NCBI GenBank assembly: GCA_947586185.1
Contig: CANPXN010000029.1
Location: 1 to 34,009 of the forward strand
Reading direction: 5' to 3'
From: an uncultured Clostridia bacterium
GTDB taxonomy: Bacteria; Bacillota; Clostridia; Oscillospirales; Ruminococcaceae
Length of the DNA stretch: 34,009 bases
The notes under the pieces are model-generated. The model saw only the letters and a list, made by a program, of their open reading frames with translations, had not been told where the DNA came from and made no database searches. Position numbers and translations under genes: made by a program. Positions 14,240 through 23,426 of the stretch are shown piece after piece. Position 1 is the stretch's first letter; every line of letters starts with the position of its first letter.

Positions 14240-16456
14240 TTAGCCCAGAGGCTTTGGGGTATCCTGAGGACCAAGCTCGCTTATGTCACACTGCTCAGAA
14301 ACAAACTTCAAAAGAAGAACTGCGTCAGAATTTCCAACTTTATGGTCATATGAAACATCAGCATTTTCCAGTGCAGTTGCTGAAAGTGGGAATGAATCAA
14401 TGTCTGCATTATACTTACTAAGTGCAACCAGATCCTTAAGGTCTACTTCTCCGTCAAGGTTAACATCGCCGTACTTAACCTTAGTCCAATCGATCTCATC
14501 CTTTTTCTCAGTAGTTACTGTTGTTGAAGATGAGCTTGACTTTGATGTTGCAGTAGTTGCAGATGTTGAAGAAGATGAGCTTTCTTCAGCAGTAACATTT
14601 ACAGTAATCTCAGCTACTTGACCGTCAGGTGTTGTAACTACGATTACAGCAGAACCCTTGTTCATACCTGTTACATTGCCCTTTTCGTCAACTTCAGCAA
14701 TAAGCGGACTCTTTGACTCAAATGTGCAGTCGTCAACATTTGTAACAATTTTCTTTGTTTCTCCAACCTTAATATTCAACTCAGGCGCTACATCAAGTAC
14801 CGGCTCAGTAGATACATAGTAATAGAAGTCGATTGAATTAAGTGTAGCCTTTGTAGCTTCACCGCCATACCATCCGCCGATCATTACGTTGCCGTATTCA
14901 GCTTCAATCTCTTCTCTAACTGCCATTGGAAAGATCCACATAACCTCGATCTTATCCTTGCTTGGATTAAGAATTACGAAATCACCAGGATTATACCAGT
15001 TCTTTTCAACATTAGCAGCTGAACATGTATCCTTTACGGAAACGCCAAGACCGCCTACAAACTTCTTAACATCAGCGTCAGCAGAAAGATTGAACTTAAC
15101 TGCGCTAAGTCTATCTCTTTCGCCAAGACCGAGCTTGCTGAGGTCATACTTATACTGATTTGTTGCTTCGTCAGAACCGAATGTGATATCTTCGCCAACC
15201 TTAACATTCTTGGTTGTTGTATAAGGAACAGTCATTTCTCTTGTATAAGTGCATGAAGCTCCTGTGAGCTGTACAGTCTTTACAGGTGAACCTTCGTGAT
15301 TTGAATCGTTTTCATAGTCGCCGTCAGCAGGTACGCCGTACCAGTACTGGAAACCAACTGTATCACTTGGATTCTTTGAAACATATGGCTGAACATCCTT
15401 AGGAATATCCCATACTACTTCATTGTAAGAGCCTGCATTTTCAATTGTATAACCGTTTCCGATCTCAATGTCAAATGTTACAGGATCACCGTTCACATCA
15501 AGAATTTCTTCGTCAGCGCCGTGGTCATTATACCAATAACCGTTCTTGCCGCACTTATATTCGGTATCAGCAGGTGACTGAGGCTCAACGTTGATACCGC
15601 CACCATACATAAGAGTAGCCATGCCTTCCTCAGGACCTTCAATAACGTAATTGAATGATTCAAACTTTACATTTGAAAGATCGTCAATACCAAATTCATT
15701 GAATGTAAACTTGTGTGAGTTGATAGGCAGATCAGGTGTGATCTCTACGCCCTCTGCTTCATATTTCTCTTCGTCAAAGCCGGCTGTAAGTGTGTAATCT
15801 ACATCCTTAGCTTCCTTTGTAAGAGTTGAAGTGATCGTAGCCGTACCATCCTTGTTATCAACGAATGTCCATGAACCGCTCTTAGCGTTCTGTGTTTCGA
15901 CTACTGTAGGACCTGGATTTGGACCAGGACCCGGATTTACAGGGCCTGAGCCGTCAGATGAAGCTGAAACAAGCTCGATCTCTTCGCCTGCCTGAGGCCA
16001 CCAGATAGCTACTTCCATTTCACCCTTTGTAAAGTCAACATACTTTGCAATATCGGTCGGGAACTTATATGTAACTGAAAAAGCTCCTCCCTTATTTTCA
16101 ACTTCAATACCCTCAGCCTGATACCAGTAAGGTGTCTTTCCTCCTACCGTGTAATCACCAGTCATATTATAGCCGATACCAACTGTAATATTTCCAACAA
16201 ATTCACTGTTAAAGTTAAGAGTAACAGTTTCTGCCGATCCAAGACCTGCAAGCTTAAATCTTGTTGCACGTGTACTTGTTGCACTATCGTCATCTGTTGT
16301 GATCAATGTCTTTCCGATAGACACTGAACCTGTTGCAGCTGAAACGATTGAATAAGATGTAGCCATCATAGTGACTGGAGTTACTACTGCAGACATAGCA
16401 ACTGCAACACCGACAACAGCAGCCTTAAATTTACGGATAAGATTCTTTCTTTCCAT
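14240..16456 (-). CDS. Non-catalytic secreted dockerin protein with three related beta-sandwich modules and an Ig-like domain
   Basis: 738 residues. Signal peptide with cleavage near VSAA (about 40). Module 1 (about 44-165) is followed by a PGPGPNPGP linker. Module 2 lies at about 245-406 with a preceding spacer, and module 3 at about 412-548. The three share a pattern: a YWY/NWY motif (PYWYQAEG, GYWYNDHG, KNWYNPGD), a strand such as YNEVVWDIPKDV, then a Trp/Tyr-rich strand (VAIWWPQ, FQYWYGVP, IGGWYGGE). A Big_2-type Ig-like domain (about 550-622), a Ser/Thr linker and a type I dockerin (about 660-722, DVNLDGEVDLKD and DVSYDHKVGNSD) follow. No hydrolase domain is recognised. The aromatic motifs suggest carbohydrate-binding modules of the kind found in Ruminococcus cellulosomes, but the exact family is not assigned. 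Confidence 0.85.
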   Translation of the reverse strand: MERKNLIRKFKAAVVGVAVAMSAVVTPVTMMATSYSIVSAATGSVSIGKTLITTDDDSATSTRATRFKLAGLGSAETVTLNFNSEFVGNITVGIGYNMTGDYTVGGKTPYWYQAEGIEVENKGGAFSVTYKFPTDIAKYVDFTKGEMEVAIWWPQAGEEIELVSASSDGSGPVNPGPGPNPGPTVVETQNAKSGSWTFVDNKDGTATITSTLTKEAKDVDYTLTAGFDEEKYEAEGVEITPDLPINSHKFTFNEFGIDDLSNVKFESFNYVIEGPEEGMATLMYGGGINVEPQSPADTEYKCGKNGYWYNDHGADEEILDVNGDPVTFDIEIGNGYTIENAGSYNEVVWDIPKDVQPYVSKNPSDTVGFQYWYGVPADGDYENDSNHEGSPVKTVQLTGASCTYTREMTVPYTTTKNVKVGEDITFGSDEATNQYKYDLSKLGLGERDRLSAVKFNLSADADVKKFVGGLGVSVKDTCSAANVEKNWYNPGDFVILNPSKDKIEVMWIFPMAVREEIEAEYGNVMIGGWYGGEATKATLNSIDFYYYVSTEPVLDVAPELNIKVGETKKIVTNVDDCTFESKSPLIAEVDEKGNVTGMNKGSAVIVVTTPDGQVAEITVNVTAEESSSSSTSATTATSKSSSSSTTVTTEKKDEIDWTKVKYGDVNLDGEVDLKDLVALSKYNADIDSFPLSATALENADVSYDHKVGNSDAVLLLKFVSEQCDISELGPQDTPKPLG

Positions 16457-16843
16457 AACTCATTCTTCCTTTCATCATAAATATTTTACTTAAATCACAA
16501 ACGGTTGTTGAAAATACATAAAATATTTCCACTGTTCTTGACGCTTTTATTATAACATATATTTTCACTGAAATTGTGAACAAATTGTTAATTTTATAAA
16601 ACTTTCCTATTTATCCATTAAAACTTTATAAATGGAATCTGTGAGTTTTGTACAATAAATTAAATAATATTAGAAATTAAATATACAGCTTTAAAATTAA
16701 AACAAATTAATAATATTATATTTACCTCTCACTCATATAATTCTATTGCATCTTTCACATTTATATGTTATAATTAATTAGTTCTCGTACTGCGTTCAGT
16801 TGTCACTGGACGGAAAACAATTTATTAAGGAGTGCTCAATATA
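16457..16843. promoter_or_regulatory. Divergent intergenic region between dockerin protein and aminotransferase
   Basis: 387 bp, very AT-rich. Toward the minus strand, AAGGAAG precedes the dockerin protein start and TATAAT (complement of 16549-16554) lies about 95 bp upstream of it, which would give a long leader. Toward the plus strand, AAGGAG (16827-16832) serves the aminotransferase. No clear -35/-10 pair is convincing on the plus strand. No gene, RNA or repeat is recognised. Confidence 0.4.
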
Positions 16844-18118
16844 ATGAAACTTGAAGAACTGCAGAAAAGCGATCTAATGGAAAAAAAGAAGTCATGGGAA
16901 GCTCAGTACAATAATTTTAAAGCTCAGGGACTGAAGCTTAATATGGCAAGGGGCAAGCCTTCGCCTGCACAGCTTGATCTAAGCATGGATATGCTTAATG
17001 TTATCACAAGTGCAAGCGATCTTTATTCTGAAGATGGAAACGACTGCAGAAACTACGGTGTTCTTGAAGGCATCACCGAAGCAAGAGAGCTGTTTTCAAA
17101 AATGATCGGTGTAGGCGCCGATGAGATCATTATATGTGGCAACTCAAGCCTCAGCATAATGCACAACGCCGTTTCAAACGCCGTAACTCACGGCATAGGC
17201 GGCTGTACACCTTGGGGAAAACTTGATAAGGTCAAATTCCTCTGCCCTGTTCCGGGATATGACAGACACTTTGCTATCTGCGAATACTTCGGAATTGAAA
17301 TGATTAACATACCTACAGGTCCGGAAGGCCCTGATATGGATATGATCGAAAAGCTTGTTTCAGAGGATGAAAGCATAAAAGGTATCTGGTGTGTTCCACA
17401 GTATTCAAACCCAACTGGAATCGTATACAGTGATGAAACCGTAAAGCGCTTTGCTGCGCTGAAGCCTGCCGCTAAGGATTTCAGGATTTTCTGGGATAAC
17501 GCATACTGCGTACATCATCTTACAGATAACCCTAAAAGCCTGCTTAACATACTTGACGAATGCAAAAAAGCCGGAACCGAAGATATGGTATACATTTTCG
17601 GTTCAACATCAAAAATCACTTTCTCCGGCTCAGGCGTAGCCATGATCGGCTCCAGCAAAAATAACATAAACGAGTTCAAAAGCTCCTTAGCCATAAAGAC
17701 AATCGGCTATGATAAGATAAATCAGCTCAGACATGTAAGATATTTTAAGGATATCAACGGTCTGAAAGAACATATGAAAAAGCATCAGGCAATGCTCGTT
17801 CCTAAATTCAGAATGGTTCTGGATACCCTTGAAAGAGAAATTGCCCCTCTGGGAATTGCTCAGTGGTCAAAGCCTGATGGCGGATACTTCATCTCCCTTG
17901 ACTCTCTGCCGGGATGCGCTTCAAGGATCGTCCAGCTTTGCAAAGAGGGCGGCGTAACCCTTACCGGAGCCGGCGCAACCTATCCATATGGAAAGGATCC
18001 TGAGGACAAAAACATAAGAATTGCTCCTACTTATCCGTCAGTTGAAGAGCTTGAAAAAGCTATGGAGCTTTTCTGTATATGTATAAAGCTTGCAAGTGCA
18101 GAAAAGCTTCTTGGTTAA
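16844..18118 (+). CDS. Aspartate aminotransferase, type Ic (PLP-dependent class I/II)
   Basis: 424 residues from ATG 16844. The in-frame GTG at 16832 lies on the AAGGAG ribosome site and is unlikely. Diagnostic stretches are LNMARGKPSPAQLDLS near the N-terminus, the RNYGVLEGITEARELF segment, VPQYSNPTGIVYS for substrate and cofactor contacts, FWDNAYCVHHL with the PLP-contacting Asp, and FGSTSKITFSGSGVAM with the Schiff-base Lys. This pattern matches the Asp_aminotransf (PF12897) group represented by the Corynebacterium type Ic aspartate aminotransferase. It would interconvert aspartate and 2-oxoglutarate with oxaloacetate and glutamate in the cytoplasm. It is monocistronic, with a strong terminator 22 bp after the stop. 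Confidence 0.88.
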   Translation: MKLEELQKSDLMEKKKSWEAQYNNFKAQGLKLNMARGKPSPAQLDLSMDMLNVITSASDLYSEDGNDCRNYGVLEGITEARELFSKMIGVGADEIIICGNSSLSIMHNAVSNAVTHGIGGCTPWGKLDKVKFLCPVPGYDRHFAICEYFGIEMINIPTGPEGPDMDMIEKLVSEDESIKGIWCVPQYSNPTGIVYSDETVKRFAALKPAAKDFRIFWDNAYCVHHLTDNPKSLLNILDECKKAGTEDMVYIFGSTSKITFSGSGVAMIGSSKNNINEFKSSLAIKTIGYDKINQLRHVRYFKDINGLKEHMKKHQAMLVPKFRMVLDTLEREIAPLGIAQWSKPDGGYFISLDSLPGCASRIVQLCKEGGVTLTGAGATYPYGKDPEDKNIRIAPTYPSVEELEKAMELFCICIKLASAEKLLG

Positions 18119-18139
18119 ATCTCAAAAACATAAATAATT

Positions 18140-18168
18140 ACGGACGTTCATCTGAACGTCCGTTTTTA
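18140..18168 (+). terminator. Intrinsic terminator of the aminotransferase gene
   Basis: ACGGACGTTC (18140-18149) pairs with GAACGTCCGT (18154-18163), loop ATCT, followed by a T-run. It also lies just beyond the stop of the convergent ROK gene and could serve it weakly. Confidence 0.85.
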
Positions 18169-18191
18169 ATGTATATCACACTTTTACAGCC

Positions 18192-19406
18192 TTAAAGACC
18201 ACCACGTTTATAGAAGTTTTCCATAATAACCAGGGTACACCCACCCATAAACTCAAGCTTGCCCTCAAACTCACTTATCCTTACACGTTTAGCAAGCTCC
18301 TCTCCGGCAAGGTCTTTGAGAAAGCTCTTAAGATATTCAAAGCTCCAGTCCATCATATTGAAATTATGGAGTATGATATCTCCGGCAAAATATGCGTTTG
18401 ATACATTATTTATAAGAACCCCTATACCCTCAAGAAGGTCTCTAAGCGCTTTCAGAACAGCCTCATCCCCCCTGCTTGCTGCAAGAGCAACGGACTTATT
18501 TGTAACCTTTGAATAATCTCCGCCGGTAAACTCCCACAGTATCGGAGTGGACTCCGGAGACAATATCTCACAGAATTTCTTATTGATAACAGGCTCAGTA
18601 AGCTCAGCCTTTACAGAACCGTCAGGATATCCCTCAAGCTTTCTTCCGCCCGGATTTACAATGAATTTTTCAACTATATTGGAATGATACTTATACCCTT
18701 CCATTATTGAATTATCGACAACGACCGCAAGGTTATACTGCATTCCGCAGCTCAGGAAAATATGATTTGTAGCTGATCCCTGTTTTTGATTCCATGTATT
18801 TGCCATAGCCAGAACGCCTATTGAATTAGCGCATATCACCGGAAGGCCTACAGCGTCTGACACCTGCTTGCTGAAGCTGCTGAAATCCAGCTCACCGTCT
18901 TTGAAATAGACCTTCATCCTGCTCCACATAAGAGGCTGTATACCAATACCCAATCCAAGGATCCTGCTGCTGTCAAGTCCGCTGTTATGCATCATTTCGC
19001 CGCATGATTTAACAATAAAATCAATTATATCCCTATCTGTTATATTTTCATCATATTCAAAGTAGTTCTTGTCGAGAATATCGTTATTGAGGTTTGTAAG
19101 CCCAACACTGGTTCCATTCTCGTCAATTACAGCGCCAAGGACAAACTTATAATTCGCATTGACGTCAATAAGTATCTTTCTTCTGCCCTTTTGCAGCTTT
19201 TCAAAAGTTACAGGCGCTTCGCCGACCTCGTAAAGAACGCCCTCCTCGATCATTTCATTTGTAATGATAGTAACCGCAGCTCTTGTAATTTCCAGAGCGC
19301 TGGCAATATCGACTCTTGAAATAGGACCTTTATCACGAATAACACGAAGAATCTGCATTCTGTTGCGTCTTTTCAGGTCAAGCTTGCTTATTCCATGATG
19401 TTCCAT
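18192..19406 (-). CDS. ROK family transcriptional regulator (degenerate sugar-kinase domain)
   Basis: 404 residues. The N-terminal winged helix-turn-helix (about 10-70) contains RNRMQILRVIRDKGPISRVDIASALEITRAAVTIITNEM, typical of NagC/XylR-type ROK repressors. The ROK domain follows (about 85-390): GAVIDENGTSVGLTNL at the phosphate-binding position, a LGLGIGIQPL stretch, and NPGGRKLEGYPDGS where active ROK proteins have the Cys-rich zinc site. That zinc motif (CxCGxxGCxE) is absent, and the DxGxT motif is only partial, so kinase activity is unlikely. It probably senses a sugar or derivative and controls its own operon, being the last gene after yfhO and an AEC transporter. Confidence 0.85.
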   Translation of the reverse strand: MEHHGISKLDLKRRNRMQILRVIRDKGPISRVDIASALEITRAAVTIITNEMIEEGVLYEVGEAPVTFEKLQKGRRKILIDVNANYKFVLGAVIDENGTSVGLTNLNNDILDKNYFEYDENITDRDIIDFIVKSCGEMMHNSGLDSSRILGLGIGIQPLMWSRMKVYFKDGELDFSSFSKQVSDAVGLPVICANSIGVLAMANTWNQKQGSATNHIFLSCGMQYNLAVVVDNSIMEGYKYHSNIVEKFIVNPGGRKLEGYPDGSVKAELTEPVINKKFCEILSPESTPILWEFTGGDYSKVTNKSVALAASRGDEAVLKALRDLLEGIGVLINNVSNAYFAGDIILHNFNMMDWSFEYLKSFLKDLAGEELAKRVRISEFEGKLEFMGGCTLVIMENFYKRGGL

Positions 19407-19425
19407 CTTATCGTACCATCCCTTC

Positions 19426-20343
19426 CTAAATTTTCATCTGATAAATATATACAATTAGCGGCATTGTTGCAGCGGAAAACAGCGTTGTAACAGCGAATAT
19501 CTCAGAGGCATAGAGAGAGTTTTTGCCATAATTAAGACATTGCAAAGTACATATTGCAGCCGACGGCGCTGCCATTGCAACAAGAACTGCTGTTTCAGCA
19601 GAAGTATTTAAAGGTATCAGTCTGAATATAACTGCTATTATCAATGGGATAACAAGCAGTCTCATAGCTGATACAATATATATCCTTGGCTTTTTCAAAG
19701 CTATAAGCATATTTGTCTGGGCAATTGTAGCTCCGGCAACCAGCATAGCAAGAGGCGTATTCATTGAGCTTATAAAATCAAGCGCCTCGGCGATCAAAGC
19801 CGGGAAGCGTATTTTGGTCACAAAAAGTATAATTCCTATTAACACTGCAAAAATCGAAGGAGACATAACAGCCTTTGTTATTGATTTAAGGCTTTTGACT
19901 CCGGATATCTGTATGACCCCATGAGTCCATACAAGAATGTTGAATATGGTTATAAATGCGGTGAGATAAAAGACACCCTCATATCCCATAAGAGCATTTA
20001 TAAGAGGTATACCCATAAAAGCGCAGTTGGAATAGATGCTTGAAAATCGTTCAATATCCGTTTCCCTGCCCTTCCTATTCCTTATAAACAGATAGGAAAC
20101 GGCCATTGCAAGAACGAACGATGCTGCTGACAGAACAAAAGTAAGCAGAAGTCCGCTTAAAAGCTCCTTATTAAAATCAGTCTGATACGCCATGAGTATG
20201 ACCATAGGATTCACAACGGTCAGTACAAGCTTTGAAAGCTCCTTTGAACCGTTTTCACTTATAAGTCCTGTTTTATAGCATACCATACCGACTATAATAA
20301 GCAAAAGCATTATCACAGCCTGATTCAGGATAGTTCCTGCCAT
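19426..20343 (-). CDS. AEC (auxin efflux carrier) family transporter
   Basis: 305 residues from the ATG at 20343, preceded by GGAGG four bases upstream. The longer frame from 20400 overlaps yfhO and lacks a ribosome site. About ten hydrophobic helices are present, with the AEC/PIN pattern of two five-helix halves: LLLIIVGMVCYKTGLIS near the start, VNPMVILMAYQTDF, SNCAFMGIPLINALMGYEG and a C-terminal AMAAPSAAICTLQCLNYG. Bacterial members export or take up organic acids and amino-acid-like compounds, and the substrate here is unknown. It starts 10 bp after the yfhO stop and ends 19 bp before the ROK regulator, so all three are one operon. Confidence 0.9.
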   Translation of the reverse strand: MAGTILNQAVIMLLLIIVGMVCYKTGLISENGSKELSKLVLTVVNPMVILMAYQTDFNKELLSGLLLTFVLSAASFVLAMAVSYLFIRNRKGRETDIERFSSIYSNCAFMGIPLINALMGYEGVFYLTAFITIFNILVWTHGVIQISGVKSLKSITKAVMSPSIFAVLIGIILFVTKIRFPALIAEALDFISSMNTPLAMLVAGATIAQTNMLIALKKPRIYIVSAMRLLVIPLIIAVIFRLIPLNTSAETAVLVAMAAPSAAICTLQCLNYGKNSLYASEIFAVTTLFSAATMPLIVYIYQMKI

Positions 20344-20353
20344 AATTCCTCCA

Positions 20354-23011
20354 CTAAAAAAATATTTTTTGAGCCGCCCATATAATACACGGCAAAGCAT
20401 AAATTCCGGCTATAGCACATGTAAATAATATCCTGCACAGCGCCTCGGAACAGAGCCCGTATGCTCCGGAAAATATTCTCTTTCTCAGCATGAAAAGCAC
20501 TGCGGAAAAAACTGCTCCAGCAAGAAGCAGAACCATTCCTGCTTTAAAGCCCTTTGGAACAAAGGTCAAAGCTATCCGGTTTTCGCCGCTTTCAAGCTTA
20601 ACTGCACAGAAGCAGTCGTTTACCTTGTAAAGCTCAGTTTTCTTTCCGTTTAACTTCACATCGAAACCGCTGTCCCACGGAACGGCAAGGTAAAGGTACT
20701 CCCCTTCCCTTCCATTACAACTCACAGAGATTTTATTTCCATGAACTTTGGGCATGACGGATTCAGTACGGTTAACAGCGCTTATAAGCTTCTCCGTATC
20801 CACTCCGAAAACTCCCAGTGATCTTATATCAATATCTCTGTTAATATTGATCTGAACTTTCACAGCCTCGTTTTCAAATATACCCAAATTCAGCAAACCG
20901 TTGTTAAGCTGAGAAGGATAGGAGTCATTAACAAGGGCTCCGTTCACATAAACTCTTGCTGAATCATTGTATATCTCTTTAAGCTGTGTGCTTAAATTAT
21001 CAAACAGATCAAAATAAAGCTGCTGCTCGCCGTCAACATAGACCTCATAATAAAGCTTGCAGTATTCATCACTGCTGCCCAGACGAACATGATATTTTCC
21101 ATCAGTATAGCTTAGTTTTCCGTCCAGAACGCCGGTGCAGTCATAGCGGCACAGCATATCAGAGCTTCCAAGCATATTTTCAGCCAGTTTTTTCTGAACG
21201 GCATATCTGTCCCCTGAATCAAGTTCACGGGTGCTGGCAGGCTCTGTAGAGCTTATAATGCCTGCCGGAAGACAAATTTTATTCTCGGCAATGGAAAGTC
21301 CAGAGCCAGATGTAATCACATTCTGATATTTGCTGAAATCAGAACGCATACCTATTGAATACTTATTGGCAAGCAATGCGTCTGTCAGACATGTCCCGCC
21401 GTGAGCTCCCACCTCCATCCAGTATGACGAATAGCCAAGCTTTTTCATTGCAAACATATAGTCTTCAGAGGTAAGAGAAGTGTAATGAGCTAAAGTATTA
21501 TAACCCAATGCACCGATCATGTTCACATGAATATACTTGTATTCGCTTTTAACTCTGTAGTAATCCTCATCCTCAATTTCTCCGTTCAACGCCGCTGTCA
21601 TATCAAAAAGCCTGTCCTCTTCTGAGGGAGCTTCGATATATACGGAAAAACCAAAGATAAATTCTATTAAAAAGGTAAAGCATAAAAGGATCTGAAATAC
21701 TCCCTCATTAAGCCTGCCCTTTCTTAAAAACAATATATTGATAAAATATGCAGCAAAGCAGAATACAAAAATCATCAGGAGAACCGTAAACGACTTCTTA
21801 TCCGTCCACAGTGTTGTTACATATGAGGATATATCGCTGCTGCTCAGCCTTAAAACAGTAAGTACGGTGCCGGAAAGCAATACGCCAAGTAAGACGCTCA
21901 GAATAAGGCACAGCCTTGACGACCTGGTTTTTTTACAATTCCCCTCAAGTATAAATGCCGCAAGGGAAAGCCCAGACAAAACCACCATATAGCCGTATCT
22001 TAAAGGAAAGCCCTGATAACTTCCTGTATGCCACATTTTGTTTATCGGCTCTATTAAAACAGGGATCAGCAAAAGCAAAGTAAGAACCAGCCTGTATTTT
22101 ACTTTTTGGCTGCGTCTTTTAGGATTTCCAATAAAAAACATTGCCGCTGCAAAGGGCAGAGCAGTACACATCAGCACACATAGCTTGTCTCTGAAATGAT
22201 AAAACAAACCGCCAAAGCCAAGGCTCTGGACAATACCAACGCCCCTTGCCGAACCGGTATACTGCCAAAAAGCTGGAAGCCATACAGGTGCCGTTATAAG
22301 AGCGGCAGCCATACTCGACAATATAAACAGCAGAGAAACCTTTTTTCTGTTCTCACCGGATTTACATCTCATGCCAATAAAAAGCGGAACTGCCAGCAGA
22401 ACATATATAACGACCATAAAGGACAGATAGTAGTTAACTGCCACCATAAGGCTCAGAATCAAAGCATACAGAAGTGGCTTGTGCCTGCTGCCCAGTCTTT
22501 CAATGCCTATCAAAAGCAGAGGGAACAAATACATGATGTCGAGCCATATAATATTCTGGTAAAACATCATACTAAAGCCGCAGAACGTATACATAAGACT
22601 CAGAAGTACATTATATACAAGCTTCAGCTCCTGATGCATGCATCTGAAAAAGAAGCTTGCCGAAGCTGCGCATACTGAAAGCTTGAGCACAACGAGAATG
22701 TTCATAAAGACAGAAAAATCCGCCTTATCAACAAACATCACAAGCAGAGAAAAGGGGCTTGCCAAAAAGAAGAGAAATACTCCCCAGAAATTCATGCCGC
22801 CTCCGGCTGCTGTGCTGTAGAATATACTTCTGTCGCCCTCAAGAATATCCTTGAGCTGCATCAGCAGAGGAATGGTCTGCTGCTCCATGTCACACCATGC
22901 AGCGCTTTTATTCCCAAACGGAAACAATCCTGACGCTGCAAAGCAACCGCCCATCATGAGCATAGCTATGACAGGCGCTAAAAAAACACCATATTTATTT
23001 TTTGCTGTCAT
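20354..23011 (-). CDS. yfhO: YfhO family membrane protein
   Basis: 885 residues. The N-terminal 460 residues contain about 12-13 hydrophobic helices, starting after MTAKNKYGVFLAPVIAML, with family-type stretches such as AAGGGMNFWGVFLFFLASPFSLL and MYTFCGFSMMFYQNIIWLDIMYLFPLLLIGIERL. A large extracellular region (about 470-840) and a final helix follow. The fold is that of GT-C-like polytopic proteins. Some Firmicute YfhO proteins glycosylate lipoteichoic acid, others are uncharacterised, so the substrate is inferred only. It is the first gene of the yfhO-AEC-ROK operon. A structured GC-rich element lies 60-210 bp upstream and could be in its leader. GAGG lies about 11 bp before the ATG. Confidence 0.9.
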   Translation of the reverse strand: MTAKNKYGVFLAPVIAMLMMGGCFAASGLFPFGNKSAAWCDMEQQTIPLLMQLKDILEGDRSIFYSTAAGGGMNFWGVFLFFLASPFSLLVMFVDKADFSVFMNILVVLKLSVCAASASFFFRCMHQELKLVYNVLLSLMYTFCGFSMMFYQNIIWLDIMYLFPLLLIGIERLGSRHKPLLYALILSLMVAVNYYLSFMVVIYVLLAVPLFIGMRCKSGENRKKVSLLFILSSMAAALITAPVWLPAFWQYTGSARGVGIVQSLGFGGLFYHFRDKLCVLMCTALPFAAAMFFIGNPKRRSQKVKYRLVLTLLLLIPVLIEPINKMWHTGSYQGFPLRYGYMVVLSGLSLAAFILEGNCKKTRSSRLCLILSVLLGVLLSGTVLTVLRLSSSDISSYVTTLWTDKKSFTVLLMIFVFCFAAYFINILFLRKGRLNEGVFQILLCFTFLIEFIFGFSVYIEAPSEEDRLFDMTAALNGEIEDEDYYRVKSEYKYIHVNMIGALGYNTLAHYTSLTSEDYMFAMKKLGYSSYWMEVGAHGGTCLTDALLANKYSIGMRSDFSKYQNVITSGSGLSIAENKICLPAGIISSTEPASTRELDSGDRYAVQKKLAENMLGSSDMLCRYDCTGVLDGKLSYTDGKYHVRLGSSDEYCKLYYEVYVDGEQQLYFDLFDNLSTQLKEIYNDSARVYVNGALVNDSYPSQLNNGLLNLGIFENEAVKVQININRDIDIRSLGVFGVDTEKLISAVNRTESVMPKVHGNKISVSCNGREGEYLYLAVPWDSGFDVKLNGKKTELYKVNDCFCAVKLESGENRIALTFVPKGFKAGMVLLLAGAVFSAVLFMLRKRIFSGAYGLCSEALCRILFTCAIAGIYALPCIIWAAQKIFF

Positions 23012-23072
23012 CCTTTTAAATACCTCTTAAATATAACTTTTCTTTTTTTCTCGTTATATTTTTAAAATCGGA

Positions 23073-23225
23073 GCAAGCGCTGATAAGCTTGTTTAATCAG
23101 CGTGCAACGATTGCAACCGGCGCTTTAGAGCGCTTAGCTCCTCAGGGTTTCAGCGGTGGTAAGAGCCACCGCTGAAAGGCTGAGTTGTCCGCCGCCTATA
23201 GAGGCGGGGGACATAAGCGTCGGTT
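23073..23225. ncRNA. Highly structured multi-hairpin element, candidate ncRNA, leader or palindromic repeat
   Basis: Several nested, near-perfect stems are visible. The outer stem AACCGGCGCTT (23115-23125) pairs with AAGCGTCGGTT (23215-23225). Inside it are GAGC/GCTC (23128-23140), CTCAG/CTGAG (23141-23145 with 23180-23184) closing a perfect 12-bp hairpin (23148-23159 with 23166-23177, loop TAAGAG), and GTCC-CCGCCT/AGGCGG-GGAC (23187-23212). A further hairpin, GCGCTGAT/ATCAGCGT, sits at 23077-23103. The element is GC-rich in AT-rich surroundings. Either strand could be the functional one, and on the minus strand it would precede yfhO. I cannot match it to a known RNA family. Confidence 0.5.
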
Positions 23226-23340
23226 ATATTTATCAATTAACATTATAACCCGAATCAGCACTTAAATCAAGTAATTTTATGAATTTCTTTTAATTTTTTA
23301 CTGATTCTTTTTGTATAACCTGGAAATCCGCATAAACAAC

Positions 23341-23380
23341 AAAAAAATTCCTCCCTCGCCGACTTACAGCGAGGGAAATT
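23341..23380 (-). terminator. Terminator of the dpaAB operon
   Basis: CCCTCGC (23353-23359) and GCGAGGG (23369-23375) form the stem. On the minus strand it is followed by AGGAATTTTTTT. It lies about 50 bp after the dpaB stop. The remaining sequence between here and the structured element (23226-23340) is AT-rich with no recognised feature. Confidence 0.75.
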
Positions 23381-23426
23381 ATGCCAAATAAATGGGAATC
23401 TTTCCCGACTTAAAGAATATACTACA

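Noticed and set aside
14283-14621. 112-codon open frame opposite the dockerin protein
   Set aside because: Antisense shadow of the dockerin and Ser/Thr linker, with no ribosome site and no family resemblance.
23073-23225. Interpretation of the structured element as a simple intrinsic terminator
   Set aside because: No T-run follows either strand's main hairpins. A separate, proper terminator for dpaAB exists at 23341-23380.
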